The position numbers were made by a program, and so were the translations under genes. A stretch of 40,363 nucleotides of DNA from Lishizhenia sp033720595 (GTDB taxonomy: Bacteria > Bacteroidota > Bacteroidia > Flavobacteriales_D > Crocinitomicaceae). Below the pieces are notes generated by a model. That model worked only from the letters and a program-made list of their open reading frames with translations, ran no database searches and had not been told where the DNA came from. Each line of letters starts with the position of its first letter. Position 1 is the first letter of the stretch. Shown here piece by piece: positions 16,867-25,466 of the stretch. The stretch covers positions 1 to 40,363 of the forward strand of contig NZ_JAWWCF010000003.1 in assembly GCF_033720595.1 (NCBI RefSeq). Direction: 5' to 3'.

Positions 16867-16926
16867 ACCCGATTTAAATCGGGAGAGGAGTATAATGGAT
16901 GACGCGACCCCGAGATCAACTCGGGG
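16867..16926. repeat. REP-like pair of GC-rich palindromes
   Basis: Two perfect GC-rich palindromes lie in an AT-rich gap: cccgatttaaatcggg (about 16867-16882) and ccccgag / ctcgggg with a 5-nt loop (about 16908-16926), the second preceded by ggatgacgcga. Short hairpins of this kind, with a flanking atgac-type tag, are typical of REP elements moved by RAYT transposases in many bacteria. Within this window each is seen once, so dispersal in the genome cannot be shown here. They lie between the promoter side of the small lipoprotein and the thiL terminator. Confidence 0.5.
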
Positions 16927-16935
16927 AAATGCCAT

Positions 16936-16962
16936 AAAAAAAGCCCAACATAACTGTCGGGC
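16936..16962 (-). terminator. Terminator of the lepA-thiL operon
   Basis: Arms gcccaaca / tgtcgggc (one G-U pair) with a 4-nt loop, followed on the minus strand by seven T (16936-16942). It lies about 25 nt after the thiL stop. Confidence 0.85.
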
Positions 16963-16987
16963 CTCTCCTTTATTAAGCTTTTTAGAA

Positions 16988-18031
16988 CTAGTCCTTCTTA
17001 AAGTGATTCCATCCTTGAGCTTTCAACTCAATAGTGGCTCCTTGCTTATCAATGAAATATGTTCCTGCATTTGCATCCGTCATGTGACCAATAACAGTCA
17101 TATGTGGGTTTCCTTTAATTTTATCGTAATCTTCTTGAGCGACCGTAAACAACAACTCATAATCTTCTCCACCGTTTAAGGCTGCGGTTGCAGGATCTAC
17201 ATTAAAGTCAATCGCTGTAGTACTTACTTTTCCGTCAATAGGAATTTTCTCATCATACACATTACACCCTACTTTACTCGCCTTACACAAGTGCATAATC
17301 TCTGATGCTAAACCATCTGAAATATCTATCATAGAAGTTGGTTTCACCTCTAATTCTTCTAAGAATTTCACAACATCTTTACGCGCCTCAGGCTTCAATT
17401 GACGTTCTAATAAGTAATCAAAACCATCTAAATCAGGTTGAATATTAGGGTTCGCCTTGTAAACTTCTTTCTCTCTTTCCAAGACTTGAAGACCCATAAA
17501 CGCGCCTCCTAAATCTCCACTTACCACCAAAAGATCATTCTCTTTTGCACCGTTTCTGTAGACCACTTTATCTTTGGCTACAGAACCTACAGCTGTGATG
17601 CTAATCATCAATCCCGAAAGAGAAGAAGTTGTATCTCCACCTACTAAATCCACGTTATACATTTCACATGCTGTGCGTATACCTGCATAAATTTCTTCCA
17701 AAGCTTCAGCAGGAAAGCGATTAGAAACCGCTAAACTCACTGTGATGTGCTCCGGTGTACCATTCATCGCGTAGATATCCGATAAGTTAACCACAACCGA
17801 TTTATACCCCAAGTGTTTCAAAGGCATGTACATCATGTTAAAATGCACTCCTTCCACTAATGTATCGGTAGAAATAAGGGTATACTCCTTATCGTTTTTC
17901 TCCAATACTGCGGCATCGTCTCCCACACCGTAAACAGTTGATGTTTGAGTAGATTTAAAATCCTTCGTCAACTGGTCAATTAAACCAAACTCACCAAGCT
18001 TTTCTAACTCTGTTCTTTTTTCTTCACTCAT
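16988..18031 (-). CDS. thiL: Thiamine-monophosphate kinase
   Basis: 347 residues, usual length 320-350. It phosphorylates thiamine monophosphate to thiamine pyrophosphate with ATP, the last step of cofactor synthesis, in the cytoplasm. Family motifs are present: VYGVGDDAAVL near 34-44, STDTLVEGVHF near 54-64, the Asp-rich Mg/ATP-site segment VVVNLSDIYAMNGTPE, VGGDTTSS, the second domain MIDISDGLASEIMHLC, and ALNGGEDYELLF. It starts 22 nt after lepA and shares its transcript and the terminator at 16936-16962. No other thiamine genes are in the window. Confidence 0.95.
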   Translation of the reverse strand: MSEEKRTELEKLGEFGLIDQLTKDFKSTQTSTVYGVGDDAAVLEKNDKEYTLISTDTLVEGVHFNMMYMPLKHLGYKSVVVNLSDIYAMNGTPEHITVSLAVSNRFPAEALEEIYAGIRTACEMYNVDLVGGDTTSSLSGLMISITAVGSVAKDKVVYRNGAKENDLLVVSGDLGGAFMGLQVLEREKEVYKANPNIQPDLDGFDYLLERQLKPEARKDVVKFLEELEVKPTSMIDISDGLASEIMHLCKASKVGCNVYDEKIPIDGKVSTTAIDFNVDPATAALNGGEDYELLFTVAQEDYDKIKGNPHMTVIGHMTDANAGTYFIDKQGATIELKAQGWNHFKKD

Positions 18032-18053
18032 TCTTCTTCTGTTTATATTGCGC

Positions 18054-19850
18054 TTAATCGTTCAATTTCAATACGGCTAAGAATGCTTCTTGAGGCACTT
18101 CAACCTTACCTACCTGACGCATACGTTTCTTACCTTGCTTTTGCTTTTCTAACAACTTACGCTTTCTTGAGATATCTCCCCCGTAACATTTCGCGGTAAC
18201 ATCTTTTCTCAAAGCTTTGATCGTTTCACGCGCAACTACTTTAGCACCAATTGCTGCCTGAATAGGAATCTCGAACTGCTGACGTGGAATTAATTCTTTC
18301 AACTTCAAACAGATTTTCTTACCTAAATCGAAAGCATTTGAACGGTGAACCAATGCAGATAAAGCATCCACTTGTTCGTGGTTCAATAAGATATCTAATT
18401 TGATCAAATCTGACTCTTTGTACCCAATTGGGAAGTAATCGAAAGAAGCATAACCTCTTGATACAGATTTTAACCTATCGTAGAAATCGAATACAATCTC
18501 CGCCAAGGGCATTTCAAATGTAATTTCAACTCTATCTTGTGTTAAGTAAACCTGGTTTTGTAATTCACCACGCTTCTCTATACAAAGGGTCATTACCTGA
18601 CCAATATATTCTGATTTTGTAATTACCTGAGCTTTGATAAAAGGTTCTTCAATCCTATCCATTGCCGCTGGATCTGGCAATTCAGATGGATTATTTACGA
18701 TAAACCTTTCCTCCGGGTTTTTCTTCATGTACGAGTAGTAAGATACGTTAGGAACAGTAGTAATTACTGTCATGTTAAACTCTCTTTCTAAACGTTCCTG
18801 GATAATTTCCATGTGCAACATTCCTAAGAATCCACAACGGAAACCGAAACCTAATGCTGCCGAAGATTCTGGTTCAAACACCAACGATGAATCATTCAAT
18901 TGCAACTTCTCCATAGAGTAACGCAATTCTTCAAAATCATCTGTATCTACGGGGTAAATACCGGCGAATACCATGGGCTTCACATCTTCGAATCCTTTGA
19001 TTGCTTTATCCGTAGGGTTCTCTAGTGAAGTAATAGTATCTCCTACTTTTACTTCATTGGCTGCTTTAATACCTGAAATGATGTAACCTACATCTCCTGT
19101 ACCTACTTCTTTCTTAGGAGATAAATCCATTTTCAAAACTCCCACCTCATCTGCGATGTAGTTTTTACCTGTATTTACGAATTTAATTCTCTCTCCTTTT
19201 TTGATGCTACCATTCATGATACGGTAGTAAGCAATAATCCCTCTAAACGGATTAAATACTGAATCAAAAATCATGGCCTGTAATGGCGCATTAGGATCTC
19301 CTTTAGGCGCTTCAATTCTTTCGATAATTGCCTCTAAAATCTTGTCTACCCCTAAACCAGTTTTACCCGATGCAGGAATAACATCATCAGGATCACATCC
19401 TATCAATTCAACAATTTGATCTGTAACTTCTTCAGGTTGAGCACCTGGTAAATCCATCTTGTTTAGAATGGGAATGATTTCCAAATCGTGCTCTAAGGCC
19501 AAGTAAAGGTTAGAGATCGTTTGTGCCTCAATACCTTGAGATGCATCAACAATCAACAAGGCTCCTTCACATGCTGCGATAGAACGTGAAACCTCGTAAG
19601 AGAAATCTACGTGACCTGGAGTGTCTATAAGGTTCAAGACATAATCTTCTCCCTTATAGTTGTAATTCATTTGAATCGCGTGACTTTTGATGGTAATCCC
19701 TCTCTCACGCTCTAAATCCATATCATCTAGCGCCTGGTTTGTCATCTCTCTATCAGAGATTGTTCCAGTGGTTTGCAATAACCTATCGGCCAAAGTACTC
19801 TTACCGTGGTCAATGTGCGCGATAATACAAAAGTTACGTATATTCTTCAT
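18054..19850 (-). CDS. lepA: Elongation factor 4 (LepA), ribosome back-translocating GTPase
   Basis: 598 residues, the standard length. The G domain has the G1 loop AHIDHGKSTLADRLL (about 10-24), switch I with ERERGITIKSHA, G3 DTPGHVDF and G4 NKMDLPGA. Domains II, III and V and the LepA-specific C-terminal domain (VHRSNAFDLGKKICLKLKE, KAKCYGGDISRKRKLLEK-like ending CYGGDISRKRKLLEKQKQGK) follow. LepA acts on stalled or mistranslocated ribosomes and in ribosome assembly. The ATG at 19850 gives the canonical MKNIRNFCIIAHIDHGKST start. thiL follows 22 nt downstream. A consensus -7 element lies at 19961-19968. Confidence 0.97.
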   Translation of the reverse strand: MKNIRNFCIIAHIDHGKSTLADRLLQTTGTISDREMTNQALDDMDLERERGITIKSHAIQMNYNYKGEDYVLNLIDTPGHVDFSYEVSRSIAACEGALLIVDASQGIEAQTISNLYLALEHDLEIIPILNKMDLPGAQPEEVTDQIVELIGCDPDDVIPASGKTGLGVDKILEAIIERIEAPKGDPNAPLQAMIFDSVFNPFRGIIAYYRIMNGSIKKGERIKFVNTGKNYIADEVGVLKMDLSPKKEVGTGDVGYIISGIKAANEVKVGDTITSLENPTDKAIKGFEDVKPMVFAGIYPVDTDDFEELRYSMEKLQLNDSSLVFEPESSAALGFGFRCGFLGMLHMEIIQERLEREFNMTVITTVPNVSYYSYMKKNPEERFIVNNPSELPDPAAMDRIEEPFIKAQVITKSEYIGQVMTLCIEKRGELQNQVYLTQDRVEITFEMPLAEIVFDFYDRLKSVSRGYASFDYFPIGYKESDLIKLDILLNHEQVDALSALVHRSNAFDLGKKICLKLKELIPRQQFEIPIQAAIGAKVVARETIKALRKDVTAKCYGGDISRKRKLLEKQKQGKKRMRQVGKVEVPQEAFLAVLKLND

Positions 19851-19960
19851 CCTCTATTTTTCAATAATAATGGGGGCGTTAAAATTTTTCCCCTTTAATT
19901 CCGGAGGGTGCAAAGCTTTTCAATTCGAATCAACTCCTACTTCCCTCTAAAACAAGCGTA

Positions 19961-19989
19961 CAAAGATAATGAAAAGGGTGGTAAACTTA
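19961..19989 (-). promoter_or_regulatory. Promoter of lepA-thiL
   Basis: On the minus strand TATCTTTG (19961-19968) is an exact TAnnTTTG -7 element. A weaker -33-like TTTA lies 19 nt upstream. The transcript would begin near 19954, giving a leader of about 100 nt before the lepA ATG. Confidence 0.6.
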
Positions 19990-20160
19990 AATATTTTAAG
20001 GAATGAAATTGAGCAAACCACTTAAGTAATACAATTGCTGTACTTTCTTTGAAAATAAAGACTTCTAGACACCTCGAGGTAAAAGGTAATCATCTCCTCT
20101 TTTTTGTTGGTTTATTCTTGTGAATTAACTTTTCTTTACTCCAACTTTGTAAACAAAAAA

Positions 20161-20182
20161 GACCTCCTTAAACAAGGAGGTC
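20161..20182 (-). terminator. Terminator of the 20210-20635 gene
   Basis: Perfect 9-bp arms gacctcctt / aaggaggtc with a 4-nt loop. On the minus strand it is followed by six T. It lies 27 nt after the stop codon. Confidence 0.9.
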
Positions 20183-20209
20183 TTCTCGGGTTTATTTGTA
20201 AAAGGCAAC

Positions 20210-20635
20210 TTAGGATTTAAACAAATTCACAAAAGATTTCGTAGGATCTACATGTACTGCTTTAGGGAACTCAGCATGTAAAACCAACTGATTTTCGTGT
20301 CTTTGCTCTAAATCTTTCATTTTCTTTCTATTCAACAACACTACCGTAGAGCGTCCGTGATGATCGTGTTTATCTAAAATTGTAGTGTTATTAAAATCAC
20401 ATTGCCAATGCGTTTCTTTCATCTCTTCTTGGTAGGTAAATTCTAAGGTAGGTACACTGAAATATTCTAAATTATCAATGTTTTCAAAATCAAACACCAT
20501 ACGTATATGACCTGATTCAAAATGCAATTCTTCGTTACTTAGCCCTAAATCTGCCAGTGAAACTTTTTCCGTGGTTGGATTATTAAAATTTATCTTGATT
20601 TCTCCTTGGTTGATGTCAACTATTTCCATATCCAT
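20210..20635 (-). CDS. Hypothetical cytoplasmic protein
   Basis: 141 residues from the ATG at 20635; the ATG two codons later (MEIVDINQGEIKINF) is equally possible. No signal peptide or membrane helix. The sequence is beta-rich and acidic in its first half, with a basic/His-rich middle (DKHDHHGRSTVVLLNRKK) and ending DPTKSFVNLFKS. I recognise no family. A terminator follows directly, and 111 nt separate it from the upstream gene, so it is probably a single-gene unit. Confidence 0.72.
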   Translation of the reverse strand: MDMEIVDINQGEIKINFNNPTTEKVSLADLGLSNEELHFESGHIRMVFDFENIDNLEYFSVPTLEFTYQEEMKETHWQCDFNNTTILDKHDHHGRSTVVLLNRKKMKDLEQRHENQLVLHAEFPKAVHVDPTKSFVNLFKS

Positions 20636-20746
20636 TTATTTCTTCGTTTTAATTCAGTACTAAGCAACTTGAATTACAAGAGATTACAAATGATAAATAT
20701 CATCTTCAAAAATGATAATAGTTTTACCACTGAGGAGCACAACTTA

Positions 20747-21241
20747 TCATCGGTAAACATCTTTAATGTAACTATCCAGCTTCCCCTTCTTTTTCGCTCT
20801 TAATAACTTCCTCATCACTTTACCTTTTTTGAGATGGTCTTCATTTTTCTCATACATGGACACACTCTTTTTCACCGCATAGCTAATGATCTTTAACTCA
20901 TCTGCGTCTTCATGACCAAGGGCATATTCAACGAAAGCACCCATATAGGCAAACATCACTTCAAACTCCTTCATATCCACGAGTTCTGCATGTATAAAAA
21001 CCGTAACATTTGGGGCTCCGTCCATCCATTTTACAAGAAAGCTCATGCATTCCAGTCTCTTTTCTCCATTCACATTTACAGGGTTATCATATAAATACGA
21101 TACGCAACGCAGTACAAGATCTTCATACTTTTTATAGTCCTCTGCTACTTCTAGCTTTGGGTTCTCTGGTATACTTAAATTTTGAGCTTTAGATTGAACA
21201 GACAACACACTCAATAAGACAATTAGAAGGATGTTTTTCAT
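20747..21241 (-). CDS. Hypothetical secreted/periplasmic protein
   Basis: 164 residues with a cleavable signal peptide (MKNILLIVLLSVLSVQSKAQ, cleaved after AQ, the usual Bacteroidota site). The mature part is helical, with a central AFVEYALGHEDADELKIISYAV segment and a strongly basic C-terminus (KKGKVMRKLLRAKKKGKLDSY). Only two Cys are present. Function unknown; no recognised domain. It stands between the terminator at 21301-21328 and an unremarkable 111-nt gap. Confidence 0.72.
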   Translation of the reverse strand: MKNILLIVLLSVLSVQSKAQNLSIPENPKLEVAEDYKKYEDLVLRCVSYLYDNPVNVNGEKRLECMSFLVKWMDGAPNVTVFIHAELVDMKEFEVMFAYMGAFVEYALGHEDADELKIISYAVKKSVSMYEKNEDHLKKGKVMRKLLRAKKKGKLDSYIKDVYR

Positions 21242-21300
21242 AGGATTGGATTTAAAATTTAGACTTAATGTAGATATTTTAGATCAAGTATAGAAACAAT

Positions 21301-21328
21301 AAAGGGTGGAACTCAAATTCCACCCTTT
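21301..21328 (-). terminator. Hairpin terminator downstream of the large T9SS cargo gene
   Basis: Perfect 11-bp arms aaagggtggaa / ttccacccttt with a 6-nt loop, ending on the minus strand in a T-rich but interrupted tract (CCCTTTATTGTTT). It is 128 nt after the stop of the 21456-25394 gene and ahead of the next minus-strand gene. Confidence 0.7.
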
Positions 21329-21455
21329 AACACTACTACTTATGAAACCTAACTCAACTCTTTTAAGCGTGTTAACGCTGTAAATTATATGCTTTAACTT
21401 ACACCATGATAACGCAGTATTGAGCGGTTTCTTATTTTTTATTTCTAAACAAATG

Positions 21456-24400
21456 TTAAATATTTTCTAAATCTGGTTGACGCATGGTTATGAAAGCCTT
21501 CAATACCGTTTCGCCCACATCAGGAACCTCGATATGTACAATATAAGTACCCGAGGAAACAGGAATTCCCGCAGCATTGGTTAAGTTCCAATCTGTAAAA
21601 GTTAGTGGGTTATCCTTGCGAATTGAACGTACTAACCTACCCGAAGTATTGTAAATTCTGATGTTACATCTTTCCGGTAAATTTGTAAACTTCACACGCT
21701 TATCCAATTTATCAGCCTCATATTTTGAAAAGGCATAATACGGATTAGGCACTACATTTATTTGATCCAACACATTTGCCAATGCTGTTGTATTGTTCAC
21801 TTCTGTTATAAAGTTACGTGTACTAAACCCGTAAAGAGGCAAACTGTTATTATCTCCGGTAGCTGTGTACTCTTCGTATTTTCTATTCACACGTAAACGC
21901 ATGGTTGCTTCACTTTCCAACAAGGTATGTCCTTCATTCAATAAAGGATACATCACCCACATGATACTTCTATAGAAATTGGTAACCTTTGAACCTGAAG
22001 TATTACTGTAGTTCATATTTTCTTCAAAGGCAGACATATCTCCCGTATAATAACTTGCTCCATTGTTATACATGTCCGCAGAAAATACAAATACAGGATG
22101 CATCCCCCCTAATTTTGGAACTCCTAAATTCGTATATGTGGTACTTGTAGGGTTCCATAGCATGTCATTACCATTTTCACCTGCAAGGAAAGAATTCTCT
22201 CCAAAGGCCATGTTGAGTCGCTTACCTGTTTCTATTTCGATGGCATAACCAGGGAAATAACTAAATCCAGTAGACCCTGCAATTTCATTTCCATTCTCAT
22301 CCAATGATGGACTATTTCTCAAGGCAAACGGCTGTCCTTGATTTTGATTCAAGCCTTGATCTCTACCCGTTTCAATAACTGGACATTTCGTCCACAAACT
22401 TTTATCGTCTGTAAAAATGATATCAACACTTTTTGTTCTCCCCACCTGCGTTGAGGCAAGTGCTCCAGAAATCGAATAATTCCCCACATCTCCAATAGGC
22501 ATACCTTCAGCTTCTGATCCAACTAAACCGAAAGGAGCAACGATACCATCTAATAAATTCGTGTATGTTTTTTCCGGATCTATTCCTATGGCATCTGCGT
22601 AATTACATGGGTTGTTAATTCCTGCATTCGGGTTACAATCTGCAGCTGTTGGGGCATAAGTACCCGATCTTATCCAATTGTTTGGAGAGTAGCTGTCATT
22701 ATCTTGTAATCCGATCAACCAATTCTTACTTGAATCTTTAAACGTTAAAGTGGCCTCTAACGGAGCTGTATATTTCACTTGTGCTGTGGCAAAAACATAT
22801 GCAGTTTGCTCAAGACTAACAGACAGTCCCCATTCTGGCAACAATTGTTCGTTATAGACATCTATGCTTTTATTAGAAGAGATAGAGTCACCCGAATTTG
22901 TTTCAATAATCGTCCAATTACTTTGGTCTAAATCCCCGTTTTCATCTTCGTGGAAATACATCACAAAATCTCCTTCCTTAATATTTAAAGGATCAACTAC
23001 TTTCACAGCCACAGGACCTCCATTACTTGCATAAGTTATTTTATCAACCTTGTTCTTTTTGAGAATTTCAGTTTTAGTTTCTGCACTTAGATCTAGCACA
23101 CGACCACCATTCCCCATACCATCAATACGCGTAATTGGCAATTCAAATCCATATCCAACATTGGCAATAGTACCTCCCGCTTCTGGTGTAGGCAAGTGCG
23201 GTATACCTTCTACCACTCGCACCTCACCTATCGCTGATTTTCGAGACGCTATATAGGGTTTTTGTTGACCGTCTAAAGCGCTCGCATCATTTGGAGTATA
23301 AGTCTTGTAATTGTTATATGCATAAGCTATTGCCATATAGTAATAACGCTTAAAATTCACTAAAGACTTTGAAGCCCCAGCAGCAAACATATCTTCCTTT
23401 ACGCTAAAACTGTGTCTAATTCCTTCATCAGCACCAACCACTTTCTCTGTCGGTACAGCTGCTAATAAATCATTGTCAAATTCAAAATTCACCAAACGTG
23501 AAACAGAATCTTTAATATCACATTGGAACACCAAACGTGCTTTATCTATATCTCCTAAGTCAGAAACGGAAACATCTTTCCCTGATAATTGATACACTTG
23601 ATACCCTTGGAAACGGTAAACTTTATCCAAGGAATCAGCTCCTGCAATAAATGGATCTACCTCTCTATATCCCTCGTTGAAGTTGTTGGAATTAGTAGGG
23701 TTTTCTAATGTGAAGGCTAATTCATTCTCTAACTCTTGCACACTCATATCTGGGGCGTGTGGACCTTCAATTACCTTGAAACAGTTTTCAAATAATGCTT
23801 GTGCTTTGTCATCTGCCTTTTGCAAACTTACCACAGAAGCGAAAGGATCTGCCTGACCACTTCTCGCCCAAACAACTCCCATTGTAATGTTATTTACCGC
23901 TCCAGGCTTAAGCACGAAAGGTCCGGCACTTTGTGCAAATCGTCTATCATACGGCGGGTTACCGGCAGTTTGTTCTGTCCATTCTGGCTGTGGGTTACCA
24001 CCAGTTCCCCATCCTAAAGGATCTGTATCTCCCGGGAACATAAAATCTGCCTCAACGTTAGGGTTTCCTCCACCACTTGAGTGACCATTTCCTCCATAAG
24101 TAAAACGAGTACCATCTTTCCAATACCCACTTAAGTAATTGTAATAATCTATAGCTGTTTGTGGATCAGTTGTATTTACATCTGCACCTCCTCCTAAATT
24201 GTTATAGTACAAGAATCTTCTCATTCCGAAACGCTCATTATCTATAATCGAATCGCCATATCCTATACCATTTAAAGCTTCGTTTGGACCGATACCAAAT
24301 GCATTATCGATTCCATCATTATCTTGGTAAGGACCCTCGAAGAAATCCACACCAATAGCGGGAGGAGCATCTCCATACCCTAAGAAACCACTAACATCTG

Positions 24401-25394
24401 GATCAAAAGCATTACCGTTGTAGGCATACCCTAAACCTCTAGAAACATCACAACCTACGTAATCATCAAAAGGACCACCGAGTGCAACATCTATCATCAA
24501 TCCAAAATAAGTATCGTAAAGCGTTTGCGTAGATCTATTGATTAACTCGTAGTTGTAAAAGGTCATATTATTTACCTCATCATTGGTTGAAAAAGAAAAG
24601 GCCTGCGCTCTAATCTCCATACCAATTGGATCACCTCCAGATTCAGTATGAATATTTCCTTTGTCATTCATCACCCACCAAAAGTTTTGATCTCCAAAGA
24701 TGGTAACTGTTCTATCTGTTCTACAATCTATTGATTTATCCAAATCGTACCATGGATAATCTCCATCTTGCCAATCGTAATTACCATCTTCATTTCTATC
24801 GTAGAAAGGTGCCAAGTAATAATCTTGCCCTGCTTCAACATCACCATGTGCAGGCCATTCTTTAATAAACTTAGGCACTTCGTAATTCGGGTAAAGTGTG
24901 TTTTGCGTATTCGTACCGTTGGCTTGATCATTCAATCCTGCATTGTACCATGCACGAAATTCTCTTACCTCATCTTGAGAAGAAATAAAGTGTTTATCAT
25001 ACTCCTCACAAACGTCAGAATCTGTAGTTGCATTTCCTATCGTTAATGGTCCTGTCCAATAATCATTTCCATTACGGTAACGCAACGCTGCCAATTTTAA
25101 CTGACCGTTTACGTCCTTCCCTCCTAGCCAAAGTGCAGAGGCAAAAAGCGCCATAATCCCACTATTTTTGGGCACTTCATAATGACTAAAGTTTTGACCA
25201 TTTACTTGCCACAGGTTCCCTGCGGTATGCACCAATGCCGAAACATTGTTCAATTCTAAATAAGTAGAGGTATTTGCCGGCACACAAGTCGCCGCTTTCA
25301 TTTCTAACACTTCTATCTCTGGTTCTTGCCCTAAATAAGGCTGGGCCACCAAATAGAGCGGAAATAAAATAAGTAATGTTATAGCATGTTTCAT
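21456..25394 (-). CDS. Large secreted protein with T9SS type A-like C-terminal sorting domain
   Basis: 1312 residues from the ATG at 25394, which starts the signal peptide MKHAITLLILFPLYLVAQ; a start 14 codons earlier exists but precedes the likely transcript start. The body has Asp/Asn/Gly/Tyr-rich segments (FYDRNEDGNYDWQDGDYPW), as in extracellular Ca-binding beta proteins. The C-terminus (VVPNPYYAFSKYE..., RIYNTSGRLVRSI, GIPVSSGTYIVHIEVP, AFITMRQPDLENI) is the T9SS-associated domain of a large Bacteroidota group that ends MRxxDLxNx rather than with the usual short basic tail. It should be exported by the type IX system to the cell surface. Function unknown. The M28 peptidase gene lies 72 nt upstream of the chosen start. 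Confidence 0.85.
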   Translation of the reverse strand: MKHAITLLILFPLYLVAQPYLGQEPEIEVLEMKAATCVPANTSTYLELNNVSALVHTAGNLWQVNGQNFSHYEVPKNSGIMALFASALWLGGKDVNGQLKLAALRYRNGNDYWTGPLTIGNATTDSDVCEEYDKHFISSQDEVREFRAWYNAGLNDQANGTNTQNTLYPNYEVPKFIKEWPAHGDVEAGQDYYLAPFYDRNEDGNYDWQDGDYPWYDLDKSIDCRTDRTVTIFGDQNFWWVMNDKGNIHTESGGDPIGMEIRAQAFSFSTNDEVNNMTFYNYELINRSTQTLYDTYFGLMIDVALGGPFDDYVGCDVSRGLGYAYNGNAFDPDVSGFLGYGDAPPAIGVDFFEGPYQDNDGIDNAFGIGPNEALNGIGYGDSIIDNERFGMRRFLYYNNLGGGADVNTTDPQTAIDYYNYLSGYWKDGTRFTYGGNGHSSGGGNPNVEADFMFPGDTDPLGWGTGGNPQPEWTEQTAGNPPYDRRFAQSAGPFVLKPGAVNNITMGVVWARSGQADPFASVVSLQKADDKAQALFENCFKVIEGPHAPDMSVQELENELAFTLENPTNSNNFNEGYREVDPFIAGADSLDKVYRFQGYQVYQLSGKDVSVSDLGDIDKARLVFQCDIKDSVSRLVNFEFDNDLLAAVPTEKVVGADEGIRHSFSVKEDMFAAGASKSLVNFKRYYYMAIAYAYNNYKTYTPNDASALDGQQKPYIASRKSAIGEVRVVEGIPHLPTPEAGGTIANVGYGFELPITRIDGMGNGGRVLDLSAETKTEILKKNKVDKITYASNGGPVAVKVVDPLNIKEGDFVMYFHEDENGDLDQSNWTIIETNSGDSISSNKSIDVYNEQLLPEWGLSVSLEQTAYVFATAQVKYTAPLEATLTFKDSSKNWLIGLQDNDSYSPNNWIRSGTYAPTAADCNPNAGINNPCNYADAIGIDPEKTYTNLLDGIVAPFGLVGSEAEGMPIGDVGNYSISGALASTQVGRTKSVDIIFTDDKSLWTKCPVIETGRDQGLNQNQGQPFALRNSPSLDENGNEIAGSTGFSYFPGYAIEIETGKRLNMAFGENSFLAGENGNDMLWNPTSTTYTNLGVPKLGGMHPVFVFSADMYNNGASYYTGDMSAFEENMNYSNTSGSKVTNFYRSIMWVMYPLLNEGHTLLESEATMRLRVNRKYEEYTATGDNNSLPLYGFSTRNFITEVNNTTALANVLDQINVVPNPYYAFSKYEADKLDKRVKFTNLPERCNIRIYNTSGRLVRSIRKDNPLTFTDWNLTNAAGIPVSSGTYIVHIEVPDVGETVLKAFITMRQPDLENI

Positions 25395-25417
25395 AATAGC
25401 AAATTTTGGGCTTCTTC

Positions 25418-25447
25418 TAAATGTATACCTAAACAATTAGAAGTCAA
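25418..25447 (-). promoter_or_regulatory. Possible promoter of the large T9SS cargo gene
   Basis: On the minus strand TTG (25445-25447) is followed after 19 nt by TACATTTA (25418-25425), one mismatch from TAnnTTTG. The transcript would start about 15-20 nt ahead of the ATG at 25394, which favours that start over the upstream one at 25436. Confidence 0.5.
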
Positions 25448-25466
25448 CTCACTTCTGGTTGTAATC

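Larger units (their letters stand above)
19851..20209. other. Intergenic region between lepA and the 20210-20635 gene
   Basis: No gene is visible in these 359 nt. The stretch holds the lepA leader and promoter (19961-19968) and, near its right end, the terminator of the upstream minus-strand gene (20161-20182). The 190 nt between them are AT-rich, with a short ctagacacctcgaggt-like partial palindrome but no other structure I can support. Confidence 0.6.

Noticed and set aside
16762..16935. N-terminal extension of the small lipoprotein to 198 residues
   Set aside because: The extension runs into the palindromes and buries the lipoprotein signal that starts at 16761.
16619..17179. 186-codon plus-strand frame
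   Set aside because: It spans the lipoprotein start, the REP-like palindromes, a terminator and the end of thiL on the other strand, so it cannot be a real gene.
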